From contig NC_064826.1 in the NCBI RefSeq assembly GCF_024166365.1, positions 64,683,001-64,747,000 on the forward strand: a stretch of 64,000 bases of DNA, written 5' to 3'. Shown here in pieces: positions 11,035 through 22,279 of the stretch. The DNA is from Elephas maximus indicus. Lineage: Eukaryota; Chordata; Mammalia; Proboscidea; Elephantidae. A program made the position numbers and the translations under genes. The notes under the pieces are model-generated. The model was not told the origin of the DNA. It saw only the letters and a program-made list of their open reading frames with translations, and did no database searches. The stretch's first letter is position 1. Every line of letters begins with the position of its first letter.

Positions 11035-13470
11035 AAAGTTTTTAAGTTAGGTGTTCTAATGCAAAAGGAAAAAGTAGTATCAAAAAATATAAATCTTGCT
11101 GGATGAAACTTACACTATGACTAGATAGGAAAGCAGCCAGTAAGTGTATTTTAAAGCTCACCAAAAGATTCTCTTCTCCCATCATGTCTCCTTTACTAGT
11201 CTATTCTTTTATGCCTTAACTGCCACCCTTAGAGCATCAGTCCTGGTTATGAACATATTCCCTATTGAGAGCAAATGCCTAACATAATGAGCTTCAATCA
11301 AGTACTTACATTCTATGAACATTTATGACTGGTTGTTAAGAGTAAGCTTTGATAGAATACTGGAAGGAAAAGAGCAAGAGGGCAGAAGGTCCTCCAAGAA
11401 AGGAGGGTAAAAGTCTAGTGAAACTTGATTATCTACCAAAAACTTCACCTATTTAACTCCACCTCAGGTCCCACTTCAGTACAGAAATATTTTTCTTTTG
11501 CATTTCCTGTTGCTCTGGGGAAAGTTGTTTCCATTGAAAAGGAATTCCATGTGTGTCACCTATGCATTCCTTTCTAACCACAAACAAAAGAAACATTGTG
11601 AGTGAATTACTTTCACAGCTCTTCAGCTCTAGTCCATTAGCATGCTCAGTTTTAAGCAGTATTTTTTTTTTTTTTCCTTTTATGAGGCTAAATCCCTTAT
11701 TGGCCGTTTCTTCTCATTTCCCTATTTCCTTTTTAGTTCAGCTTCTCAGTTGAGAAGCACTACATTACAAAAGGGACCAGAGGTGTCAATCCATTTCAAG
11801 GTCAATTCAAACACAGAGCACTCACCTCTCTGCCCCGTGCAACTTACTCCTGGAAGAAGGCCCACTCTTAATTTATGATTCTTTATGCATGTACAAAAAA
11901 AAAACAGTGTTTACCATGGAAACTGGGAAATAAGTAACTTGGGAACTTTAACAGAAGTGCTTATTTTCTATTGCCAAGGCTAGAATAATAATCATGCATT
12001 TACCAGCGGAATACAGCACTTTCTATTATAAACTTGGCTCCTTTTTCCCCAATCAGTCCATAACCCTTCAAGCAGTATTTTCCGTATTAATGACATAAGA
12101 AAATGTTTGTTATTTTGACATAGCAGTATGGTGGTTAGTGAAAAAAAAATTAAGACTTGACTCTTACTACCTAGGTGTCTAACTCTCTCCCTTCTCTTCT
12201 GCATAAGACTCTTAAAGGGCATATTTGGGGGTTTTGTGGGTTTTGAGCCACCTTTATTTTTTTTTTTAATCAAACATTGAAGTAATTCCTTATACAAAAT
12301 TAGGGAGCACAGTAAGATGTAAAGAGAAAAAAAAAACAAAAAACAATAAACTCATTATCCTGACTCAATTTTAGATAATAATTTGGCCTATGTTCCTGTC
12401 AAAAACCTAAATTTGCAGTGAAACACCAAAAAGTTAGTGTAGCAGAATATATTTATTTTGAGTAGATATGATTCAATTCAGGCAGCATCACCCAAACATA
12501 TCAGGAATACCATTCAAAGAGAAGACAGTGAAAGAGTATTATATAGGTTATTGTTAATTTCTCAAGAGATATTATCAAAGCACAGGATAGGGTACAGTCA
12601 CCAAGGACTTGCACATAGATAATTTTCCAAAAGAACCCAATGCCTAAGGCCAAACAATCTCCACCAAGTTGCTTACTAAGCTATTGTTTGACCTGACAAC
12701 GACTCCAGGGAGCCAGTTCCTTCAAGGTTCAAAAGCACACCTAAGGGCAAATGGCCTGGTGGGTCACCCCAATTCCATGAACCCAGAAATCTCGATTCCA
12801 GGGGCATCAAAAAGATTTTTCCATTCCTTGAACATTTTTCTTAACCAATTTTTTAAACAAGCTGAGACTATCAAAGGTTTTAATTGTAATTGTGAAATTA
12901 CAGACTTCCTGCTTAAGTATAAATGGTTAAAACTTTAATATTTCTTTACACTTGTTCTTCTGCAATTGAATTTCGCTGAGTCATTCAGTAATTCAGAATT
13001 TGCTAGTAATGATCAGCTCTCAACTTTTGCCTCAGAATGTCGTGCCTTCGTTTTCTCTATTTGACATATAGGATTTATCTAATTTTAAAATTTATTTGAA
13101 TAGTAAACAGTTGCTATGCGGAGGAAACCAAGCAATACCTTTGGTGCCACAATGTCCATTGGAATCTGGATCTATCTGGAAAATAGTGCTGATAGGCGAG
13201 TTCTATGGAACTTAAGATGCCAAGAAGGCATAAGGTGATGACAAGGTGAAACTTCCATAGCTAAAGTTAGGCAACAGGTGTTTCCTTCTCTCATTTTAAT
13301 GCCTCAGCTATATCTTAATGAATTGCTCTTAAGAGGATGAAGCTAAGGCTGCGTGACCGAAAATTGGAGGAACTGGATAATGCTGTAATCACAAAAAGAG
13401 TTTTCAACTTACTTAAACTTCAATCGAAACGAACTTTTTATGAGGAAACTAGGGACACCAATAGCCTTTT
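11035..13470. other. Unassigned sequence; possible old LTR near 12440-12935
   Basis: No gene with support. 12440-12935 has LTR-like composition ('agccagttccttcaagg', 'tttattttgagtag') but I cannot place it in a family. Poly-T/A tracts near 11662 and 12258 mark decayed retroposon tails. Confidence 0.35.
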
Positions 13471-13479
13471 TCTGAGGAC

Positions 13480-13712
13480 ACTGAGTGCTTTCTGTATGTC
13501 AGGCATGTACCATGTCTTACCTCGTTATACCCTCCCAACTGTTCTATAATACTGTTATTTTTCCAATTTTAAGGAGAACATAACAGAGTTATAGAGAAAG
13601 TAAGTAACTTTCCCAAAGTCAAGAGCTAGTTAGTAAGGAAGTCAGAATTAAACTTAGGCAATCCGACTTAAGATCCCATGTCCTTAACAATGTTTTACTA
13701 TCTTCCATCTGG
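13480..13712 (+). mobile_element. MIR SINE
   Basis: Diverged but ordered MIR features: 'gagtgctttctgtatgtcagg' head part, the core 'aagtaactttcccaaagtca', 'gagctagttagtaagg' and 'aacttaggcaatccgac'. This is the ancient core-SINE common to all mammals. Confidence 0.88.
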
Positions 13713-13714
13713 CA

Positions 13715-14830
13715 GAATCAGATCAATAAACCCTCTCAAGAATCTATGAACCTTCTTCTGTCTTTTCTGAAAAAATAACATTAATTACCAAATGTCAAAT
13801 ATACAGAAACATTTTTTAAATGTCTGAGAAAACTTAAATGCAAAAGTTTTTAAGTTGAACTCATTATTTTCTCTCTTTTGAAATGGACCCAAAAGATTAA
13901 TGGGTGTTTTCAGCGGAAAGCAGTTGTCTAAGCACACACTTTGTAGTACCTGATTCTATAACTTCTCTATTTTTCATTGCCTTTGACCTATTTTACAACT
14001 CTGTAAGTGAAAGATAACTGATGGCAATGCAAAATATTATTGTCCAGAGACATGCAAATAAATTTTGTCTGGTAGAAATGCAATTGATTTCTTTCCATCT
14101 CTCCTCTTAAATAAGCCAAATTTGCAACTATTCGTAAATTAATTTCAGCATTACTTGCTGTTTACAAATATGTGATTCTGGCTATCTCAGTAATTAATGA
14201 ATTAAACAAAATCTTTGACAGGTATTCATTTTATGTTTGTATGAGTCTTTAAACTCCCAAATCTACATTTCTTCATGCCTTCCAATCAATCTCCATACCC
14301 GATGTAATCTACCTCTTAAATACATTTTAAACTCAATTTTTTTCTAGATTTATGAACTGTTTGTAAAATTTTTAAAAATCATTTTGCTCATTTTTGTATG
14401 AAAATATAATAAAAAGTGTATTTAAGCAAAATATTGCTATTTTAGTTTAGCATACCAACAGAGAATACAATATAATGTTTATGCAAAATAGTATCTAAGA
14501 ATTTTTTAAATACATAAGGATAAATTTAGACTTCTTCCCATTCAATAAGAAAATGATGCTACTTAATTTCCTTTATATTAATTATGGAAGAAAAAGCCTA
14601 CTATGTAAAAAATGATATTTAAAATAAAATGTCATGTTTTATTTGGGGACTGAATATACATTTATACAGATACATAGACATAAAATTACATGCCATGTAT
14701 CAAAAAGAGCAAAAACACCTTTTATGTTCTTGTAATTTTAGCATATTCCTCAAAAACTAAACTGATCTGTTTTTAAAAATTGTTGTTATATTTTTTTTGT
14801 TCCAATTTATTATAATTGATGACACAAAAC
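13715..14830. other. Unassigned AT-rich sequence
   Basis: Very AT-rich with no repeat I can name. The only open frames are short and low in complexity. Confidence 0.45.
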
Positions 14831-14833
14831 TAG

Positions 14834-15175
14834 TGCTTTCATATCAGACTTACTAGTCTGACAGACTGGAGAAACCCCAAGAATATGGCCCTGGACACCC
14901 TTTAAATTCAGTATTGAAGTCACTCCTGAGGTTTAGCCTTCAAGCAAAGATTAGACAGGCCCATAAAGCGAAACAGGACTAAATGGGCATACCAGCCCAG
15001 CAGCAAGGACAAGAAGGCAGGAGGGTACAGGAAAGCTGGTAATGGGGAACTCAAGGTTGAGAAGGGGAGTGTTGACATGTTGTAGGGTTGGCAACAACGT
15101 CACAAAACAATATGTGTATTGTTTAATGAGAATCTAATTTGCTCTGTAAACCTTCATCTAAAGCACAATTAAAAA
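14834..15175 (+). mobile_element. L1-type 3' end, 5'-truncated copy
   Basis: Matches 6570-6895 closely: 'cagactggagaaacccc', 'ttagacaggcccataaa', 'gcaaggacaagaaggcagg', 'gctggtaatggggaac' and 'ccttcatctaaagcacaat' followed by A7. Same family and orientation as 6041-6907. Confidence 0.8.
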
Positions 15176-15394
15176 AAGTGCTTCCAGGTTATTATTTGTG
15201 AAGACTTTCCTACAAATAAAAAGAATGCTTTGGGAGATAGTACTTATTTCACAAGATGTAGATTACATATTAGGTTTTCTCTTTTTAACATAAGCTTTCA
15301 AAATCCTTATCTTACAAAACTATTTAAGAGTATAGCTTCTGGATCAGATGAAGAACAGTTTTTGTGTTATAACCACAGAAGGAAGGAAGAAAAA

Positions 15395-16045
15395 GCACCT
15401 GCTTGACAGTCACCTAAGATAAACTATTGGTTACTTCTCATCTGGAGCAAATGAGAAAGAAGAAAACCAAAGACTCAGAGAAGAAACTAGTCTACAGGAC
15501 TAAATGTCTACACAAAGCACAGCTCATATACCCCAAGACCAGAAGAACTAGATAGTGTCCGACTACCACTAACAACCGTTCTCATCAGGGCAACAATAGA
15601 TGGATCCTGATAGAAGGAAAGAAAAATGTGGAACAGAACTCATATTCTTAAAATCCAGACTTACTGGACCAGTTGAGACTAGAGGACTCCCCGAGACTAT
15701 TGCCCTGAGATCTCCATAAACCTTGAACCAAAACTACCCTCCGAGGTCACCTATTAGCTAAATGACAGATTGGCTCATAAAATAAAGAATATTACCAGTG
15801 CATACTGCACATCTTAAAAAAATCACCTATATGAGACCATATGTTCAACAATTGCCCTAAAGCAAAGGTGAAAGTGTAAACGGACAGGGAGAACAGATTA
15901 CTGGAAAGAAAACATCCAGAATGGAATGAATGAGAATGTTAACACATTGTGAAAAACGTAACCAATGTCACTGAATAATCAGTTGTTAGATGGGAGCCAA
16001 TTTGCTGTGTAAACTTCCACTGAAGACATAATAAAATATTATTTT
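15395..16045 (+). mobile_element. Distant relative of the L1-type 3' end
   Basis: Shares 'gacttactggaccag', 'aaaaatgtggaacagaactc', 'aatgtcactgaataatcag' and 'gccaatttgctgtgtaaac', followed by an 'ataataaaata' end, with the family at 6041, but is much more diverged. It probably represents an older subfamily of the same 3' end. Confidence 0.65.
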
Positions 16046-16483
16046 AAAGAAATTGTCTGCTTGATAATAAAAATGAGGTTAATTTATTAAATAAGTAACA
16101 ATAGCAAAATTGAGGAAAATAAAATTCTCCACGGGGGCAGAATTCATAACCAGGTTTTTCCCTGGGGTAAGGTCATATTATGGACAATGAAGGCCTTAAC
16201 AACTCTTCAGCCTGTCAATATTTTATAAAGTGTGCAGTCTCAGAACAGTTTAGATGAATAACATTTTATTTGTACAAAGTTATCCTTTGATTTGACAATT
16301 CTTCCCATGAAGTTCTTACAAAAGTGATGAGCTAATTCAGAAATATGAAGCTTAACAAAGCAACAGAAAATATTTCTAGCATCCTTCTTTTTATAAGATA
16401 AATGCATAAATCATTGTGATTTTCCAGGGTTCTTTGAGAACTCTTAAAGATAATTCTAACATTAAAAGACATCCTAACGATGC

Positions 16484-16652
16484 TTAGGGGGCACTGAGTT
16501 TCTGTTAATGGTGGTGGGATAATTTGGAAAAGATATTGGAGATGGTTGTACAACATGATGGTCATAATCAATGTCACTGAACTGTACAGGTCAAAGACAT
16601 TGGGTTGCTAAATGTTTTGTTATATATATATTACCACAATAAAAAAAAAAGT
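16484..16652 (+). mobile_element. L1-type 3' terminus with poly(A)
   Basis: 'gggcactgagtttctgttaatgg', 'tggttgtacaacatgatgg', 'aatcaatgtcactgaactg' and 'ttaccacaataaaaaaaaa' form a typical mammalian L1 3' end. The same wording appears at 23985-24150 and 22141-22275. Confidence 0.75.
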
Positions 16653-16659
16653 TAAATCC

Positions 16660-17290
16660 TCTAAGTTTTGCTTTTCTGAATTTAGGATCTGATCTTGAGG
16701 ACGCGAAGCAAAGAGTTATCAGAGAAGATTCGGTCACTAGATTGAAAAAGGAACACAGATGCCTTGCAAATCCATGACTGCTTGCCCCTTAACTACACAT
16801 GAATCAACTTGACAACAATATTTTGGAATAATCATAGAAGAAGGTAGCACAATTATAATTAACATTGGTTCATTCTGAAATGATTATTTTTTAAATGATC
16901 AAGAATATAATAAAGTCCAAAAATTACAGGAAATTATTCTGGTGATATACAGAATTTCTGCTAACCCTGCAGATTACACAGGAAGTAAAGGATAATCTTT
17001 TAGCCCCCCCTGTTAAAAGCAGACTAAATATTTCAAGATCAATTTATATTTTAGCAGGAATAAAATCAAATTCTAGTACTGCAATAGTTTACTCTCTGGC
17101 AGTGAAGGATATTAATACATCTTTATAAATAAGCCCATCAGAATTAAGCAAACTTTGCTAAAATTTTAAAATATTTCTTTTTTGTTTTGTTTTCGGACTC
17201 AGACACTATAAATCATGGCAAATAAAATCCACTTCCCTCAAACCTTTATCTTGTTATAAACTCAAGTTTCATCCTTCACTATGCTCTTTC
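16660..17290. other. Unassigned sequence
   Basis: No gene or repeat recognised. Confidence 0.4.
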
Positions 17291-17293
17291 ACT

Positions 17294-17456
17294 GAAACTC
17301 TGGTGGTGTAGTAGTTAAGAGCTACAGCTGCTAACCCAAAGGTTGACAGTTCGAATTCACCAGCTGCTCCTCGGAAACCCTAGAGGGCAGTTCTCCTCTA
17401 TCTTATAGGTTCCTATGAGTAGGAATCAACTCAACAGCAATGGGTTTGGTTTTTTT
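17294..17456 (+). mobile_element. AfroSINE (forward, older)
   Basis: Full length but more diverged: 'ctctggtggtgtagtagtt', B box 'cagttcgaattcacc', 'gctgctcctcggaaac', tail 'cctatgagtaggaatcaac' and 'caatgggtttggt'. Confidence 0.92.
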
Positions 17457-17459
17457 AGG

Positions 17460-18225
17460 TCTGTTCTTTGATACTCTGGGACAAACTGACACTTTAGGAC
17501 AATCTATCCTGCCCATCTCATTACTTTGCATACACAGCACTTTGCACTCTTGTCCTGGTAGAGTTCAATCACTGATATTAATTATAACGCAGAGAAAAGA
17601 GGGAACTAGGTAACTAAGAATAGTTATATATAAGCATTTTTAGTGGATCAGCAAAGACCATGAACAAATGCAATATGTTGAGGCATAGTCATACACATCA
17701 CATTTACACCATCTTAAAGTGGCAAAAATGAACACATTCTTAACACAAACCAAGGGTACAGCCACTTTGTAACATACTAATGTAAGAAGCAGAGGTCCGT
17801 AAGTTAAAATTTATGAAACTAAGGTTTCTGTACTGTATCACACTACTGAAATTATCTAAGTCTCTTAAGATTCTCAATTGAAGCTCAATTTGATATTAGT
17901 TCAAGGTTTTAAAGTTAAATAAAAGAGAGAGCTTGGAATTAAAGTTTAAATGGACATGCTTTGGAAGATAATTACTATTGATATCAAAAAGTACATAAGG
18001 ATTAGAATTCATTTTAATTGAATATAATTTTGTAATTTTTGTTATCTTAAAACATTTCATGGAGTGATTCTAGTTTATCTGATCAGCAAACAAGTATGAG
18101 ATTTAGGAGGTTGGTAAGAACTAGTTTCTACATGAAAAACAAACTCAAATACTATTTTAAAAATACAGTGTATGCTTGTACTAAAAGCCATCCTGAAAAA
18201 TCAGGGAAAAGACACATTGCTGTTT
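17460..18225. other. Unassigned sequence
   Basis: AT-rich; no coding or repeat signal I can name. Confidence 0.4.
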
Positions 18226-18350
18226 ATTTAGACCAGTGGTTCTAAACTAGGGGAGATTTTGCCCCTCAGGGGACATTTGACAATGTCTAGAGATATTTTT
18301 GCTTGTTACAACTGGGAGGGAGATGCTACTGGCATGTAGGAGGTAGATTA
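18226..18350 (+). mobile_element. hAT-Charlie-type MER element fragment
   Basis: 'ccagtggttctaaactaggg', 'gattttgcccctcagggga' and 'catttgacaatgtctagaga' are the 5' half of a common non-autonomous mammalian DNA transposon of the MER5/MER20 class. The 3' half is not recognisable. Confidence 0.75.
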
Positions 18351-18440
18351 TGTGAATTTCAATTTTTGTATAAAAATGCTTATTAACTAAATTTCTTCAG
18401 AAAGGAATTTAAAAATACTAACATATATAAAGGTGGTGTG

Positions 18441-19928
18441 AGAACAAAGTAAAGTATTATGATGACACGTGAAAGAACTGGAGATAGAAAACCAAAAGGT
18501 AAGAACATGTTCAGCATTTCTCAAGCTGAAAGAACCTTAGAAAATAATTCAAGCCTCTAGTTGCAATACTGAAGGATTCTATGGGGAAAATATTAAATGA
18601 CGCAGGAAGCATCAAAAGAAGATGGAAGGAATACACAGAGTCGCTATACCAAAAAGAATTGGTTGACGTTCAAACATTTCAGGTGGTAATATATGATCAG
18701 GAACCAATGGTACTGAAGGCATTGGCAAAAAACAAGACTCCAGGAATTGAGATGTTTCAACAAATAGTTGCAGCGCTGCAAGTGCTCACTCATCAATGCC
18801 AAGAAATATGGAAGACAGCTACCTGGTCAGCCGACTGGAAGAGATCCATATTTATGGCCTATGCCCAACAGAGGTGATCCAATCGAAAGTGGAAGTTATC
18901 AAACACTATTATTAATATCACATGCAAGTGATATTTTGCTAAAGATCATTCAAAAGTGGCTGTAGCAGTATATCAACAGGGAACTGCCAGAAATTCAAGC
19001 CAAATTCAGAAGAGGATGCGGAACCAGGGATATCATTGTTGATGTCAGATGGATCCTGGCTGAAAGCAGAGAATACCAGAAAGATGATTACCTGTGTTTT
19101 ACTGAGTATGCAAAGGCATTCGACTGTGTGGATCATAACAAATTATGGATAACATTGCAAAGAATGAGAATTCCAGAACACTTAATTGTGCTCATGAGAA
19201 GCCTGTACATAGATCAAGAGCCAGTTGTTTGGACAAAACAAGGGCATACTGTGCGGTTTAAAGTTAGGAAAGGTGTGCATTAGGGTTGTATCCTTTTACC
19301 ATGCCTCTTCAATCTTATGCTGAGCAAATAATCAGAGAGGCTGGACTATATGAAGAAGAATGGGGCATCAGGGTTGGAGGAAGACTTATTAACAACCTGT
19401 GTTATGCAGATGACACAACCTTGCTTGCTAAAAATGAAGGGGACTTGAAGCACTTACTGATGAAGATCAAAGACCACAGCCTTCACTATGGATTACACTT
19501 CAAAATAAAGAAAACAAAAATCCTCACAACTGGACCAATAAGCATCATCATGACAAACAGGGAAAAGATTGAAGGTGTCAAGGATTTCATTTTACTTGGA
19601 TCCACAGTCAAAGCCCATGAAAGTAGCAGTCAAGAAATCAAAAGACGCATTGCATTGGGCAAATCTGCTGCAAAGGACCTCTTTACAGTGGTGAACAAGC
19701 AAAGATGTCACTTCAAATACTAAGGTGCCCCTGACCCAAGCCATGGTGTTTTCAATTGCCTCCTACGCATGTGAAACCTGGACGATGAATAAGAAAGACT
19801 GAAGAAGAGTTGATACCTTTGAACTGTGGTGTTGGCGAAGAATATTGAATATATCATGGACAGCCAGAAAAAGGAACAAATGTGTTTTGGAAGAAGTACA
19901 GCTAGAACGTTCATTAGAAGCAAGGATG
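18441..19928 (+). mobile_element. BovB-like RTE LINE, 5'-truncated; keeps YADD
   Basis: Covers the linker after the endonuclease, the reverse transcriptase and part of the C-terminal region. RT landmarks in order are ...KTPGIEMFQQ (about 18735), the ...EYAKAFDCVDHNKLW block (about 19100-19145, RT motif with the first Asp), and LCYADDTTLLA (about 19397-19430), the catalytic YADD box, still intact. Stops and frameshifts are numerous, for example a stop in place of Gln in the ...VH.GC block (about 19280). It cannot code. It lacks the endonuclease and its own 3' tail, because at 19928 it passes directly into an LTR 3' end. Confidence 0.92.
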
Positions 19929-20057
19929 CACAGAGAAACAAAGCCTTCCCCTGGAGCTGATGCCCTGAATTCGGACTACTAGCCTACTAGACGGTGAGAG
20001 AATAAATTTCTCTTTGTTAAAGTCATCCACTTGTGGTATTTCAGATAACTAAGACAC
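19929..20057 (+). mobile_element. MaLR-type LTR, 3' part only (family A)
   Basis: Matches the last 130 bp of the complete LTR at 48130-48639: 'aaagccttcccctggagctg', 'cctactagac', 'aataaatttctctttgttaaa', 'catccacttgtggtatttc' and 'ataactaagaca'. The 'aataaa' is the LTR polyadenylation signal. The 5' three quarters are missing; RTE sequence takes their place. Confidence 0.85.
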
Positions 20058-20164
20058 TGCAATTTACATAATTCAGTCCACAGACAAGTTTGAATACTGA
20101 GGTCTTGCTAGAAAACTTAGCAGCGTGAATTAGTTAGAAATAAGCTTGAATTAGAAAAGCAGTG

Positions 20165-20862
20165 GGTTTTTTTTTTAAGCTTCTCCATAGCTGTTGCACG
20201 ACCTTTGTTCTCATTCCACTCCAGGACCAGGTCCATGACACAGATATTGAACCACGGTGGAATGCTGCACCGGGACTTGTTTGCGGCTTACTCTTTGTAT
20301 TCTAGGAAGGAGGGGCATTCCCCGAGGGCGAACCCCAGCAGGTCATTGCGAATGATTACCACTGTGACCCCAGTAAAGCCAGCTTTCTTCTGAGTACCAG
20401 CAAAAATCACACCAAGCTGGGAAACATCTACTGGCTTGGACAGGAAGTTTGAAGACATGTCACGAACCAACACTTCCTTTGACATGGGGTATAAAACCGA
20501 ATTCCACTCCATAAACAATCTCGTTTACGCAGTAATACACATGAGAGGTGTCCGGGTTGAGGTTCCAGGTGCTTGGATCTGGAATTTTTGTATAACCTCC
20601 ACGTTTGGAGCAGACGATATTCACTGCCCCAAACTTCTTGTCTTCCATTGCGGCCTTAGCGGAAAAAGCTCCTGTCACCATGTAGTCGGCGCACTTCCTG
20701 CTTTCAGACCAATCAACTTTAAGGGGACGGCTCTGAACTGGCCAGACCCACCTCCTAGCGCAAAAATCACCAAGAAGTTGTCTGGCGCAACTCACGGTTC
20801 CTGCGCAAGATTCTCTATGGTGTTAATAATCTTAGTGAAATCTGATGACCTGTGGCTCATTT
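20165..20862 (-). pseudogene. PSAT1: PSAT1 processed pseudogene, 3' segment
   Basis: Minus-strand translation matches phosphoserine aminotransferase 1, the PLP enzyme that converts 3-phosphohydroxypyruvate to phosphoserine in serine synthesis. Recognisable blocks in order are [82 protein letters not shown] and VTVVI..DLLGFAL. The lysine in the QK block, which binds PLP in the enzyme, is kept. Exons are fused without introns. There is a stop after 'AQEP' (about 20800), a frameshift near 20500 and another stop after EYKE. The copy ends inside the coding sequence, after MEKL (about codon 275 of roughly 370), directly in A10 (T10 at 20167-20176). Confidence 0.95.
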
Positions 20863-21042
20863 CAGAAGACCTGCTGGCATAGTGGTTAAGAACTGCGGCT
20901 GCTAACTAAAAGGTCAACTGTTTGAATCCCCCAGGCCCTCACTGGAAACCCTATGGGGCAGCTCTGCTCTGTCCTATAGGGTCGCTAGGAGTCAGAATCG
21001 ACTGGCAGACAGTGCATTTGGGTTTTTTTTTTTTTTTTTTTG
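20863..21042 (+). mobile_element. AfroSINE inserted in the PSAT1 pseudogene
   Basis: A full-length SINE ('gacctgctggcatagtggtt' to 'agtgcatttggg' plus a T19 run). An exact 11-bp target duplication, 'gtggctcattt', occurs at 20852-20862 and 21043-21053. The insertion falls at codons 40/41 of the PSAT1 copy, and removing it restores continuous homology, so the SINE is younger than the pseudogene. Confidence 0.97.
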
Positions 21043-21250
21043 GTGGCTCATTTAAAGAACACTAATCCCAACTCCTTTGTAGTCTAATAATTCTTTTTGT
21101 ATTTCTAACAACACTAAGCACAGTAGCTTGGCGGGTACAAGCCTGAGGTCGACCACCTGTCCTGGGGTATCCGTGGCACCTCCCGAACGAGGACGAATCA
21201 CGTGGGCAGCATCTGTAAGCGGCAGAGGCGTGAGTTTCCAGGTAAAAGTG
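21043..21250 (-). pseudogene. PSAT1: PSAT1 processed pseudogene, 5' segment
   Basis: Encodes the N terminus, ...QVVD...[15 protein letters not shown] and [10 protein letters not shown], up to the SINE insertion. The initiator codon has changed from ATG to ACG (21172-21174). Upstream GC-rich sequence with several CpGs up to about 21250 may be the retrocopied 5' UTR; the exact 5' end is not visible. It joins the segment at 20165-20862 once the AfroSINE is subtracted. Confidence 0.92.
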
Positions 21251-22130
21251 CTTTTACCAGCGTTTGGCTCCCTGATTCTTTCAGACTTCCAGTGTACCCA
21301 GTCTTTACAAAGGAAGTAACATCCTGGTCTGTCTTTCCTTAATCTGGTACCGTTCATATATAGCAAAAATAATTCATCAAGCTTTAGGGCCGGTAGCAAT
21401 TTCTTCTGACTTTAATATTTTGCAGTTATCTCCATGAGAATCTAGAATGAGGAAAATTAGGCAGATGGCCCAATAAGATCCTTGTGAAAAGCAAACAAGT
21501 AAAAGATTTTCTTTCTAACATAATTAGTAAAATAAAATTAAGATTAGAGATGACAGAATCATGCCGGTCATATTATAATATGAGCTATATTTTATTTCAT
21601 TGTTTTGAACAAGAGCAAAAATGTCTTTGCCAACAGTAATTCAGTGAAGCAGTTTGAATGGCATCCCGGAATACACATTTTACTGCTTGCATTTTATTAA
21701 AACAAAGAAATTAAAACCTCAGTTTGACTCACTAAATATTAGAAACATTTCTTTTACCCATCCCAATGGGCCTTTTAATTTGACAAGGCAGATTAAGAGG
21801 TAGACAGACAGAGGCAATATAGAGACAGGAGAGGATAATCATACTGTATTCCCAAGTGTCAACAGGAAAATCTTAGAGTTATGAGTGCAAGACAAAACCA
21901 TGCGGATGTGTGGAATTTGATTAGGTATATTTTAATATTTGTAAAAGCTGTGATCCTGGAAGATAGGAAAAATGTGGAAAGAATGCAGGAAACAGTAAAG
22001 TGCAAAGGTTTTTGAACCAGACAGGAAGATATTTAAATATGGTGGGAGATGAAGAAGTGAAAACCCAACAGAAAGAGATGATGAGGCAAGGTTGGCAACA
22101 ATTTTGGTGGAGACTACACACTTCTTTTAA
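21251..22130. other. Unassigned sequence
   Basis: No gene. Open frames overlapping 21128-21399 are antisense or 5' extensions of the PSAT1 copy. Confidence 0.4.
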
Positions 22131-22140
22131 AAAGCAAGTG

Positions 22141-22275
22141 CATCGCAGCGATGGTTGCTCAACGTGATGAAGGTAATCGATGTCACTGAATTGTACGTGT
22201 AAAAACGATTAATGTTCGAATATTTTGTAATACATATTTTTACCATAATTTTAAAAATTAAAAAAAAAAAAAAAG
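22141..22275 (+). mobile_element. L1-type 3' terminus with poly(A)
   Basis: 'gatggttgctcaacgtgatg', 'aatcgatgtcactgaattg' and 'ttaccataattttaaaaatt' followed by A14 resemble 16484-16652 and end in a poly(A) tail. Confidence 0.72.
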
Positions 22276-22279
22276 AAGT

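Noticed and set aside
20436..20882. A 148-codon plus-strand open frame
   Set aside because: It is the antisense of the PSAT1 pseudogene, which has strong protein homology on the minus strand; the plus frame is a shadow.
20863..21042. tRNA-like A box and B box in AfroSINEs, considered as tRNA genes
   Set aside because: The acceptor stem and anticodon arm do not fold as a tRNA, and the same unit recurs more than 20 times with target duplications, so these are tRNA-derived SINEs.
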